DNA of 64,000 bases from Anseranas semipalmata (Eukaryota; Chordata; Aves; Anseriformes; Anseranatidae): positions 311,846-375,845 of the forward strand of contig VXAA01004389.1 in assembly GCA_013399115.1 (NCBI GenBank), in the 5' to 3' direction. A program made the translations under genes and the position numbers. The notes beneath the pieces are model-generated. The model was not told the DNA's origin, did no database searches, and worked only from the letters and a program-made list of their open reading frames with translations. This document shows, piece after piece, positions 47,560 through 59,170 of this stretch. Positions within the stretch are counted from its first letter, which is position 1; each line of letters begins with the position of its first letter.

Positions 47560-49030
47560 AGCCTTTTGCTGTCATCCGTTTCTCCTCCCACTCTTGTTTA
47601 GCCTTGTAGAGGTTTGCTCCTCCTCCTGATTTCCTTTATTTTCTCCGTTCTCTGTGAATATAGGTGTCAGGGTTTTGCTTTCTTTCATACTTAAATCTTT
47701 TCTTTTCTGCCCCAGTGTAAGTCTGTGCTACCAGTCAAGCCCTGGTTCTTCCCCAGTACCTTTTCCCCTGGGTCTACTTTCTGCACTCAGAGCATTTATG
47801 GAAGAAAGGCCACAAAATGTTTACTACATCTTTTCTGTCCTTGTTTTCCAGTAAACAACTCTTTTCCCATTTAGTGGATTTTCATCCCGACCATCAATCA
47901 CCTTGTCACTGTCTTCAAGACTCCCCCTACTGCAGCCACCTTTTCACTTGTTCCACAAAAAAGCCTCTCAAGAAGAACTGGACCAAACTGAGTGCCTTTG
48001 CTTTGCTTTTGCCTTCCTTTTCTTAAACTATTAAACTTACCTGTTAAAATCTGATGTTTCTTGACTGCCTTTTTTCTAAGTCCTTTACTTGTTCTAATGA
48101 CCTCACTGTGTAGACTGTCTTCTTCATCTTTTTTTTTTTTTTTTAATCTTTCCATTTTACTGCTTTCACTACAGAACAGTGCTTCCTGGGATGTTCTTTT
48201 TGCTCACAAATGCATCTTTATCTTTTGCCTCTGAGACATCCCTTTTCTGCATCATTGCAGATGCATGTGATCTATCATTTAGGTTTGTAATCTAGGTTTA
48301 ATCTTTAATTTAGAGTGCTTTTTAACACTGACATTCAAAGCCTATGTTTAAATGTGGCAGATTCTTTTTTGGTGGTGGGATCTTGCAGAGCACTGCAAAT
48401 ATACAGTTTTCCTGTCCATTTAAATTCCTAAAGCATTGCCATCTTACATTTCAGTTCCTGTGACATCATGTTGTCTGTTTCTGTCAAAGGCAGTTTTGCT
48501 CTCCCTGTGTGCAAGTAGAAGGCTGCTGCCAAGGTCATTTTCCTAGTCCATCACTTTGACTTTCACACTCTGCAATTGCACTCTCCTTCTGTATTGCACC
48601 AAACAAACTATTTTTTTAACTTTCCAACTTCTTTAGGGCTTATTGCAGTATCAAGTTGTCATTTCCCACCTCCAGTTGGGCTTTGAGGTCAACTTTCATC
48701 ACACCCATATTAAATTCTCAGCTGCGTACATTCAGGCATTGAGTGACACCTTCACCCATCTTTTATTTCTTACAGTCTTCCATAAAACTCTGTGTTATTC
48801 CCTTTCAAACCACCACTTAACATTCTTCTTTGGTGTGGTGCTCACAAAAAATGGGGATTGCTGGTCTTTTGGTGTACTAAGACCAGAAGCCAAGCACACC
48901 CACAAACATTGCCTCATTGTTTTCCTTTACTCCTCCCATCTGTCTCTGTCCATCTGTTTTGTCTTACAGTTTAATTCTAGGCAATCTAAGCAGAAAACAA
49001 GATTATATGCCCACAGCATCACTACCTACA
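47560..49030 (+). mobile_element. Ancient L3/L2-like LINE fossil, RT C-terminal region
   Basis: A C/T-rich segment that retains fragments of a second LINE branch distinct from the bird CR1 copies. Bases 48286-48350 read CNLGLIFNLECFLTLTFKAYV, matching the conserved NLGVIFDSxLSFxxHIK stretch just after the RT catalytic core. Bases 48522-48560 read AAAKVIFLVHHFD, matching the NAAAKIIFLxRRFD stretch of L3-type elements (NAAARL in L2) about 75 residues later. The spacing between the two is right. A further YIQALS reading near 48727 could match the PxYIxELL region. Left and right limits are guesses based on composition. A 16-T run at 48129-48144 interrupts it. No frame is intact. Confidence 0.55.
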
Positions 49031-49910
49031 GCACTTGACACACAAGGATCCTGATCTGTGGCTAAAATCCAAAGCTAAAGGCCATAGGATAATGCAAATA
49101 AATGAAAGTATGTGTAATTACTACAAGATGTTTACCAATATTTTATTTTTTTTCATCTTCCTGAAGATGACATTGATCATTTTTTAAAATATATAAATAC
49201 ATTGTGTTTTTCCAGTTAGTTTAGAAGTGCAAGTGTTGCTTTTTTTTTTTTTTTTGTCACAACAACTAATCAACATTAATTTGCGTGCGTGAATTTTGGC
49301 AGAATTTTTCCATCAACTATTCATGAACATTTTCTCCAAAGCAGTCTGTAATGTGGTGACACAACATGTGTTAAAAGGACACATTAACATTCCTGCCAAT
49401 GATGACAAGAGGGAGTTAATCCATATGTTGGTATGCTGTCATTCAAAAGCAAAGTAAAAAATCAATTTGTCTTTAGACAAAAAATAAAAGGGATGTTCCT
49501 TGATTTTACTGTTTAGATGTTGTCCTCCACCGTGACTTACTGTGGCTAGTGTTCATAAGAATAAATACCATGCCTCATGCTAAACACATTGTGGTCCCCA
49601 TCTCAGGAAGATGAATTAAGCTTGTATCTCTTTTTCTGAAAGCTGTTCTTATTGCACGGTCTAATATAAGGAAGCAGAGAGGATGACAGGTAGCTTGGTG
49701 TCCTTTCTTTTGCCATTTTCTCAAAGCCTTCATTGGACATCCATATGCATATAGTGCCACTTCTACACACAACTACTTGCCCTGTCCAGATGTCAGGGGC
49801 ACAGATGTGTCAAGGACCCTGACTAGAATGTAAAAACAGCAAAGCAGCACTTTTAAGGGCCAAACTTTTGTACTGACTTTATGGGACATATTGGTGTTTT
49901 CAGCAACTGC
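49031..49910. other. Non-coding stretch, no gene seen
   Basis: AT-rich, with a T run at 49237-49254. No recognisable gene or element. Confidence 0.6.
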
Positions 49911-50029
49911 TTTTTATTTTATTTTATTTTATTTTATTTTATTTTATTTTATTTTATTTTATTTTATTTTATTTTATTTTTATTTTTATTTTATTTTTAT
50001 TTTATTTTATTTTATTTATTTTAATTTTC
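49911..50029. repeat. ATTTT pentanucleotide array
   Basis: About 120 bases of ATTTT units: perfect for the first dozen or so copies, then mixed with 4- and 6-base variants at the right end. It is the longest microsatellite in the window and likely to vary in length between individuals. Confidence 0.9.
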
Positions 50030-53000
50030 ATAGGGAATATCTGTTGTGATTTCTTTTAGCTTTTCCAACATCTGTGCCTCTCTAAATGGCTACTGTGTTC
50101 TCCTAAAATGCTTTACAGAACACCAAGGGACTTAATCATGTCTTTAAATGATTTGCTGAATTCAGAACATAGTTTTATTCATGAAGGGTTAAGATAATCT
50201 TTCATGTGTGTGCCTTGGTTAACAAGGTATTTTGATAGAATTTTCTCCTGATATGTAGCATCAGAGCCCCTAATGTCCCTAACCTCTGAAACAATTTGTA
50301 TTCTAGATAATGAAAGTCAGTGTCAGTGTGTCATTTGTGTCTTTGAAAATGTCTCCTGAAGCCCAGCAATATAATGGAGTTCTGTTTTGATACTGACTGC
50401 TCAGAAGAACAGTCAGTCAATGGTGAGACTTTTTCTAATCTGGATGCGTGAGATAAGTCTGTTAACAAAGCCCAGTGAGCTCACTGTAATGGCAAGCGTC
50501 AAATCATTTTGCCTTTTGATATAACCAGGTGTTGTACAAAGTTGGATTTGGCACTGCATTACTCAATAACTTTGGGCAGCGCTATCTGATTCACCTTAAT
50601 TTGTGTACATGTATATGAAGTTTTTAAGTCTAACGAACATCTCTGCTAACTCCACTGCAAAGAGATTCCCTCTATCAGACAGTAACAACTCAATCACAAT
50701 GTTTAAGCATTTCTACTTGCTAATGGTCAGAATATATGGCACAACCACTGCCATAATAAGAACCTGACGGAATTACTTAGCCAGACCACTTCTGGTTTGC
50801 ATTAAAAATAAATAAATAAATAAATAAATTAATTAATTAAAAAAAAGGCCTATCTTTCTGTATGAATTCATTGCAGTCCTCTTTGGACCTAGGAGATCCT
50901 AATCAGAAAGTATGATTTGCTATTGACAGAAAGTAAGAACTGTTACAATCCCCCTTCTTCCTCCCTCTCCCCATTCAAACTGCATCTGTACCCACACTGA
51001 CAGGCATTACCGCAAATACATCAGAGGAAGTAGCAATCAATCCTAAACTGGGCAGTTACAGATTAATGTGTCTATGTATAAGGTTTTGTCTTAACCTTCT
51101 GTCCTAGTAGGGGTTTCCTTGTTGACTTATAATGTGTTAAGCTAGAAGCAAGGGATATCTTGGACCCACACAATTCAGTGGCATATTTCCTCCTGGAGTT
51201 CAGTGAGGATAGATTTTTTCTCTGAGACATTCCTCTCAGATTTCACTGTAAAAGTCTGCTCTATCTGTTTCCCCTTGAGAAATTAGGCCAACCATCTCTG
51301 GAGTCATCAGCAACAGCAGAAATGACCTTTAAGGTTAGCCAAGGAATTTTGTGGAAAACTTACTGCTTTATCTCTTTCTATTGCAGTCCCAATATTGTTA
51401 GTGAACAAGATACATACCACTTATTGGGTGAAAGGCATGATACTTGGATGTGTCATCGTTATATTATTATAGGTAGCTCTTGACAGATATAAATAAACAT
51501 AGGCAACAGATGAAAAAGTAACAACCAATACAGCCCTCTAATGGTAAAAGTGAGTCCTAACATTTCAAGGAATGAGAAAAATATTTTTGTAAATCATACA
51601 AAATATAGTGTCCATAATCCTTTCTTCGGTACTACTGATACCAATAGACTTAAAGTAAGGAAGATGTTAAATCCCCATAGTGGAAGATGATGAATCCCAA
51701 AGCCCAGCAAAAATGTGTAGCCACTGTGTAATTTTAAAAGGTCAATAGAACTGAAAAAGGCAGGAGAAGCATGAAGGATGCAACACTTCCTCTGTGATTG
51801 CTCTTCATAACTGCATAGCTCAGAAACTTACACTGTGCTTTGGGGGCTCCTTTGCCTGGTTTCAAAAAAAAAAAAGCTTAGATCCACTGGGGACATTTTT
51901 TCATCCTAAGCTACACTGGGATCTGACTTTGACCTGAATTCTACTTTTCAGTGCTGATGGCTGAGCCTAAAGCTGCTTTGGTGGTTGACTGTACTTATGG
52001 TAATGCCCTACAAATTCTCCAGTTTCCAAGATAGTGATCCTGTGGTGCTAAAAAGGCAAGAAGCAAAACTAGGGTATTTTACTCTCTTCGTGAATGTTAG
52101 AAAACACAGCTGTGTTCAGTTAATTAAAATGGAAGGTAAATGGTTTTAGAAAGTCTTCAGAGAGTTTCCTGGCTCCGTTCTTCATGCAGATCTCTGATCT
52201 GTTTGCTGGTCTTGCAAGCTCACTTCTTCCGTTGTGGAACAGACCAAGGGTAGGCAGACGCTATGTGAGAAACTGAATGAAGATATGTCTTAATAATTTT
52301 GTTTATGTGGAATTATTTATGTTGTTATCTGGGGATAAAACTTCAGTTTTAAGGATATACTTCTCCCTGTACAGTTTTCTGTTGTTTTTCTATTTCATGC
52401 CCTTTAGGTCCGTCCCTAAAGTGAAGGGCTACAATCAGTAATGAAGTCCTGGCTAACAGTCAAACCTAACAGCCTCATCACTATCCTAGTACCTATGTTT
52501 TACTGTCATGCCCTCATGACAGCCTCTGCAAGTCTGACAGGCTGATATGGAGACACAAGCTAATTGCCCTCATCTCATATGTATGAATGAGGAGTTTAAC
52601 GTAATTTCTATATTTAAATCGAGATCTCCTTCTACTGGAAAACTTACAGTTGTGTTGTAGCTGGTCAACAGCCAGCCAGTGTAGAACATAAAAATATTAT
52701 GAACTACATGAAAAACCGTTATTATCACCTTAATCTCTTCTTAGTTGCTATGACATCCACATATTACATCACACAATTACACTGTAAGTTCTTGTAGCAA
52801 AGGCCTTCCTTTCTCTTGTGTTTGTGGAATAGAACACTGACCTTCTGCTGATACAACTGGGTGCTACTATAGTATAGCTAAATACAAGAATGAAGGGCTA
52901 AACTGTGCTCTTACAGCAATCAATGAATGGAGTTGTTTCAAATCTGGGCAATCTGTTAATACATTCACATTTTCAGCTGAAGTTTTTATTTGCTTTCTAT

Positions 53001-54043
53001 AAATTTTAAGCTGCTCCAGGGCTGATATAGCCTCCTGGTTACTCATTTATGCTACTCTTTGAATCCAGAAATTTGTGTGAACCCTGATTCTTCTGGGGGC
53101 TGTTACAATTAGAACCACACATAGAATCTCATAAATATTACTGAAACTCTTTAGTTAAAATATGACTAAACAAGAAATACAAGTTTGCATAAGGCACAAT
53201 ACTTTTGGTTTAGTTTGCACATTCTCTAGAATGGGAAGGGACAGCAAATATGAACATTAATCTAATCAAAAACAACTCCAGAAGTAACTCCACTAGAATG
53301 CATCAATAGCATTTCAGCATGTTTCTTAGTTACTCTGAGCTTGAAATACATGACAGCCAGACTTTTGCAAATAAACTACTACCAACATTTGTTCAGTTTA
53401 TAATTCAATACAAATTAAGGACAAACATGTCATATCTAAGTATGTGAGTGATACCAGCAGTGATACTGGAGACGTGGAATTTGTCATATATTCCCATAGT
53501 ATGCCCCGTATTATACAGCAGAATACTGCTTTCTCATCTACTTATATCTTTAATAGAAGTGACTGTGTTTTCATTCAGAATCATTTAACATGTCTATGGC
53601 TGTTTCATCTATGAGCAATTGTTATTAGGAGAACAAATTAGTTTTTCCTCTTCAGTGTTTTCCAAAGCAATTTAGCAATTGCAAGTGAGAAGATGAGAAA
53701 GCCAACTTTTTAGACTACATACGTGGTATTATGGATCATGTCTGGAGAACTTGTGATTTGTATATCTATTCTTTGGATTTAAAACAGTTGGTTTATAGGA
53801 CAGAAGGGCCTTGACAAGACAACTTATGTTTTCATCCTCTCAAGAAATTGTTCTCTGCACATTTCAATTATGAATGTCTGTTTTCCATGAATACTCAATA
53901 CTAAAGTTCTCTCTACTGATTAAAATCTCAATACTTTGCAGTCCTCTCCAGAACAGAGACTTACATAGTACTGTACATTACAGTACGCCTTCTCAGCTGC
54001 TGATATATAGTACATTATGTTTTATTCCAGAGATGACATGTTT
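50030..54043. other. Non-coding stretch, no gene seen
   Basis: No gene or interspersed element recognised. The AAAT/AATT array at about 50803-50846 is the main feature; an 11-A run occurs near 51865-51875. Open frames are few and short. Confidence 0.6.
50803..50846. repeat. AAAT/AATT tetranucleotide array
   Basis: About five AAAT units pass into three ATTA units and then an A run. It is a simple repeat. Confidence 0.85.
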
Positions 54044-54101
54044 GTACAGACTCCTATAGGTTCCTTCCATTCGTATAGACTCCTATAGATTCCTTCCATT
54101 A
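54044..54101. repeat. 29-bp tandem duplication
   Basis: Two 29-base copies (54044-54072 and 54073-54101) share AGACTCCTATAG followed by TTCCTTCCATT and differ at three positions. A more degenerate third copy may follow near 54116-54146. Confidence 0.8.
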
Positions 54102-54146
54102 CATTAATTCATTTGTATGAGAAGCGAGTCTATCGATTCCTTACAG

Positions 54147-57100
54147 TTTTACTCTTATAACTGTAATTAGACCAAATTCCTTCTGTACCAATTGCATTTA
54201 TCTGAGAATCTTATGTGCAGAACTTAGTAATGCTAGGTGATTTCAAAAGTAACAAATCCAACTTGAAATATCAGTCCAGACCTGATGCACTCTCTGGAAA
54301 TGTCTCTATCATTTCATTGATTTTACTGGGAACACAGAGAAATTAAGCTCTAAATGCAGACAGTTCAATTAAGTGTCTTTAATCGGGTGAATCCAGGTTT
54401 AAATTCCTGAACTTCTGTTAAAGATGTTCTCCATTGCCATCTTTGTTTCTTTGAAGGCCACCCTTACTGGAAGAAAAATTGTCTTGAAGCTGTGAACTAT
54501 ATCATTTATAATACATAACCTAAAGATGTTAGTAATATAACTTAAGTTATATTTGATTTTAGGATTCAGGAGACACAGGACACCAAACAGACTCTTGCAC
54601 CCTGTAATATGTTTCAAAACAAAGCAAATTTTTATGGGCAAGTTGTTGCAGCCGAAACAAAGAAAAAAAAAAAAGCTAAGCAAATTTTATATTTTTAAAA
54701 CCCACAGACAGTATTTCTGGCTGCTGAAAACCTGCAAGAATGTACTGCTCTGTTTTTTTCCAAAACACTTCCTGTCCCAGTTGATAGCATAGCAGCTTTC
54801 TCAGGAGAAACAGCACCTAAGTGTGGGTTCTTCAGTCTCCTCACATCATCACACATTACATGGCAAGGATGAATTTTCTTTCACCTCATTTTCCTGGTTG
54901 TATACTGTCATTACAGTATCCAGTCTATAGTTGAACAACTGCAATAACTCAGTGGGTTCAGGAGGAATAGGTGGGTGGAAACATCATTTATTTCTCATCA
55001 TGAAGGCATATAATCACATCTAATTTTTTGCACGAGTGCTTTTTGCAAGAGGAATGACAGCAGACTATTGTTTTGACTAGGACTTTTTACTTACAGACCT
55101 GATTTGTGAGAGGTGTCTCTTTCTGCTGCCTGGCCTCACTAAGTCACAGGAATCAATTTGGTCAAATCTAATTTGTAGTTTGGGCTTTTCACTGCTGAGT
55201 AGTATAATTTGAGCTGTAAAAAAGCCAGACATAACACTTACTCCTCTCTTTTTTTTCCCTTTTTGCAAAGGTGAATCAAATAGACAAAGAGCACCCTAAC
55301 ACTTCATGGTCTCAAAATGTAAATGAAGTGTCAATGTATTTTCAATGACCAGCACTGATATTAGATAATAAAACAACTGTACAGAGAAATATTTCATTTC
55401 TTTATAGTAACAGGGGCTTTCTCATGTGCTTTGCCACTTATCTTAGAAAGTGATTATTACAAATTGTGCTGCTATTTCTATAACTTCTTAACTTTTGTTT
55501 GTTTGTTTGTTTTCTTTTCTTTTGGCTTCACTTTTGATCCTGTATTCCCATTTCATTTGTTAAATTTTAAAGAATCCCACTAACCAGCTTGAAGCTATAT
55601 ATAACATTGCCTGCAATGAAAGCCATATGTCATTTTCTTGTGGCATCTGAGAGACTGTTTTCAGGAACCCATCTGCACTCACCAGAGACACAGGTGAGCT
55701 GGAATCCAAACACAGGAGACCTTCTTCCCCATCACCCAATAGTGGCCTATGGAGGATGAAATCCTTCAGAGAGAGAGAGAAGGGTCATTGAATTGGCATG
55801 CCTTCTTGATGAAGCTCAGTACTCTCCAGTTTAACCCTTGCCCATAGAAATGAAAGGAATTTGTTCACTTACTAAATACATTGTTCATTTGGGAGATTGC
55901 TTGGAGAATTGTGCTGGGGATGAGGAGAGGTTCTGAGCAACTAAGACTTTGGCAGGACCCAGACCAGCTAGTTATGGCAACCTTGGAGACCAGCCTACCC
56001 GTGGCAGAAAGTGAAGATAAAGTGGTCGCAGCCTGAAAGAATATCCTCTGCATACAGACAGGAAAGAAGCAGTAGCTGCTACTCTGACAGGTTCGGCAAG
56101 CATTGGGGCAGCATAACCACCTGTGGCTAGATCAGCAGCAATTTCCACAGGAACAGTCTGAGAACCAAAAACTTCTAATGCAGTTTGTGAGCATCAAATA
56201 TTTTTCAAACTGACTATAAGAGAATATTAAATATTATTCAAACTAACTATAAAAGAGACTGCTTCTCAAATAACTGTCTGAAGTAGTTGGGTGAAGACTG
56301 TCAGATACAACGTGGAAGGGCAGCTAAAAAAAGCCTTGTTCTGAAAGCTCTGAAAGATGATCTGAAGTATCACTTTTAGACACATTTGAAGATATCTTGC
56401 ATTGTTGGTGATTTCTTCACTGCAGAACAAGTTACTAGAAAGTAGGAGGGCATACATAAAATAAATATAATCTTTGAATCCCTAACTGACTGACTGACAA
56501 TCCCACAAACTGCCTGATGAGATGTGATATAACAAAATATTTAAGTTACATCTAAGGAAATAGGAAGATTAAATCTCTTCTTAATAAATTAAGAGATTTA
56601 AATGGCATTCCCAGGTCCTACAATACAGTACAGTACAAGTAAACTCCTTTCTGAGGTTAGGAGGATAAAACTGATTATTCCTAATTGAGCTTCCAGCAGT
56701 AACAGTCTTCTTAATTGATCTCTTGTGTAACAAGATATCTCACAGAATTAAATGATCACCTGTGTGTGCAAACAAGTTTAATAGGACCAACTGTGCTCAC
56801 TGTGATGCCTAATGCTTTGAAACACAGAGGGTACTATGGAATTAATTTTGCATATAGACACCTACAGAAATGTAAGGCATTATAAGCATGTGAGGAAGGG
56901 GGGCTCTTACTGCATCTGAACCAAAGATTTCTCATATCCAGCAAAATAATGTATGTGATAATAGAAACTAATCCCACAGCTAAGGAAGACAGCTGAAACC
57001 CTAAAATTGTACCTGCAGTGGGGTTCATTAGAATTATTACACACAAGCAGAGGCCAAATCCCAAATTAACCCTCTGTTATTTATCAGTTTAGCCTTCTCT

Positions 57101-57264
57101 GTCATTGGTATGCCCCAGGTCTACTGCTACCCACTTGAATGAACATTTGATCTCACCATAAATTACATATCTTCTGATCAGAGTGAGCCAGGTTCTGTTT
57201 CATAAGAGGGTGGAAAGGAAAAAGGAGGGTGTGTAATTGGGTCTGAGGCATCTATCCTCACTCT
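54147..57264. other. Non-coding stretch, no gene seen
   Basis: No gene recognised. Simple items are an A run near 54660-54673 and a TTTG run near 55496-55512, plus the tandem duplication at 56196-56258 listed separately. Confidence 0.6.
56196..56258. repeat. 33-bp tandem duplication
   Basis: AAATATTTTTCAAACTGACT (from 56196) is repeated as AAATATTATTCAAACTAACT (from 56229), each followed by ATAAGAGA- or ATAAAAGAGA-type sequence. It is a local duplication that has since diverged. Confidence 0.75.
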
Positions 57265-58090
57265 GAAGGAAGAAAACATGCAAGAAGAAAAGCAGGAAGG
57301 AGGATCTGGGAACTATAAAATGGTGAATCTAACCTCAGTTTTGGGGAAGACATTGGAATTAATCCTTGTGGAAACCATTTCCAGGAACATGAAGGGTGAG
57401 AAAGTGACTGGGAACAATCAGGATGGATTTAGCAATGGAAATCACAACTGACCAACTTGATTTGATTTGATTTCCACGAGGAGATGACTTGCCCTGTGGA
57501 CAAGGAGACAGAGCAGCAGATGTTATTTATCTTTGCTTTAGCAAGATTCTCAACATGGTATCCCATGTTGCTAAACTGAAGACATATGTTTTGGATAGAT
57601 GGAGTATAAAGTAAATGGAAAATTGCTGAAATGCTGTCCTGAAGGGCTAATGGTCAGAGATTCGAAGTCTAACTGACAGCTGGGTACTGGTAGCACTCCT
57701 TGTTTGTTGATGCTGGCACTGATACTGTTTAAATTCTTCATTAATGACCTGAATGGAAGCATGGCATGCCCACCGAATGGGCTGAGCAAATAGGAGGAAT
57801 GACTGATTATGCTGGAGAGTAGGACTGCCATTCAGAGGGACCTTCACAGGCTGGAGACATGGATCATCAAGAACCTCATGAATTTCAGCAATGACAAATC
57901 AAAGGCCTGCACCAGGACTGTAATAACCCCGTAAAAAAGAACAGACGGGGGACCAGCTAAATAAGCAGGAGCTCTGGAGAAAAGGGTTTGGCAGTCCTGA
58001 TGGACAATAAACTAACAGTAATCACCAGTGTGTTCTCGTGGTGAAGGAACGGCAAACTGGGTTTTATTAACAGACCCATAGTCAACAGGT
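57265..58090 (+). mobile_element. Ancient CR1 LINE fragment, reverse transcriptase region
   Basis: A decayed CR1 RT region. Bases 57311-57349 read NYKMVNLTSVLGK (consensus [13 protein letters not shown]), preceded by a lysine-rich stretch like the KKGKKEDP linker. Bases 57519-57566 read DVIYLCFSKILNMVSH (consensus [16 protein letters not shown]), so the catalytic Asp of motif A is Cys and the second Asp is Asn. Further along, a segment resembles the RLE-W and MKFN region, and near 58000 a VLMDNKLTVI reading matches the [10 protein letters not shown] segment. Order and spacing fit the + strand throughout, but frames change repeatedly and stops are common. It is inactive and among the oldest copies here. 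Confidence 0.75.
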
Positions 58091-58982
58091 GAAGGGAGAG
58101 CTTATTCTTTCCTTCTTGATTGGGTAGCAAGCTTTTTATTCAACACCTTATGCTGTTAAAAGCTGTGGGAGTATTAATGAAAATATGAGCTAGATAAATG
58201 ACAAAAGTGCTTTTCCAATCTGATTACTCAATAGAAAAAGTTCATTTAGTTTGAACACTCTTCTTCTTCATTTATGTAATTCTATCATTTTGGTAGGTAT
58301 TTGTGTTTCACAGGGACAAGACTGGTTAGGAGAGTTTTTACAAACTAGGTTGGGTCCTAACAAACACAGCAAAGAAGAGGAATTTGTTACAGAATGTCAG
58401 AAGATAGATCACAAAGCTTGTGTGCTCACACAGAAATTCAGGGAATTTGCAAACTCTGATGCATCTGCTATTTTGATCAGTGTCTGGGCAAGGCAACTGA
58501 AACCTCCTCTGGAAGGAGAGCCTTTAAGTATGGACATAAAAGGACATGAAAGCTGTCAAAATAAACCCGTTATGTATGTTTCATGTCTTTCAATGCCATA
58601 AGGAAATGGTTTCTTCCAAAGTTTGCATCTTCCCAAGGAATGCAGTTGATTCATCACCTGTGACATGATCAGGGTTTCTGGATGGCATCTGACATTTGGT
58701 CATGTTAATAGCAAAGTTTGTCAGTACTCTTTCATGGCCAGAGTCCCTGCCACAGTGGGTACCGACTTTGCCAAGAGTATCTTCTCAGTGTAGTGGCTCA
58801 ATGATAAATGATTTTCATCATCATATGTAACCTAGGACAACACTGGATTCTTTCTCTGTGGTCCTATCAGTATCTCTTTTACTCCTTTTTTTTTTTTTTT
58901 TTCATGAGAAGATGTTTATATTTTCCTTTATTGATTTACCTCTGAGTATCATATTAACTGGGGTCATAGCCCTGGCTTGGTG
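58091..58982. other. Non-coding stretch, one unrecognised open frame
   Basis: The frame 58251-58601 (+, 116 codons) reads as a plausible polar protein but has no domain I recognise and no flanking gene structure, so I do not call it. A T run lies at 58887-58903. Confidence 0.5.
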
Positions 58983-59170
58983 TCATAGAATCAGAGAATC
59001 AGAGAATATCCCGAGTTGGAAGGGACCCACAAGGATCATCAAGTCCAACTCCTGGCTCTACACAGGACCACCCAAAAATCAGACCATGTGTCTGAGAGCA
59101 TTGTCCAAACTCTTCTTGAATTCCAGCAGCTGTGGTGCCATGACCACTTCCCTGGGGAGCCTGTTCCAGT
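58983..59170 (-). mobile_element. CR1 LINE 3' end, short 5'-truncated copy
   Basis: About 190 bases of CR1 in reverse orientation. The left edge carries the terminal octamers (on the minus strand ATTCTCTG twice, then ATTCTATGA). The body runs through the GAGTTGGAAGGGACCCACAA block to CTGGGGAGCCTGTTCCAGT, where it stops. It closely parallels bases 18708-18890 of the 18.7 kb copy and is probably the same or a sister subfamily. It keeps only the last codons of ORF2, without function. Confidence 0.93.

Noticed and set aside
58251..58601. 116-codon open frame between two CR1 copies
   Set aside because: The translation looks protein-like but matches no family I know. A search would be decisive; without one I do not call a gene.
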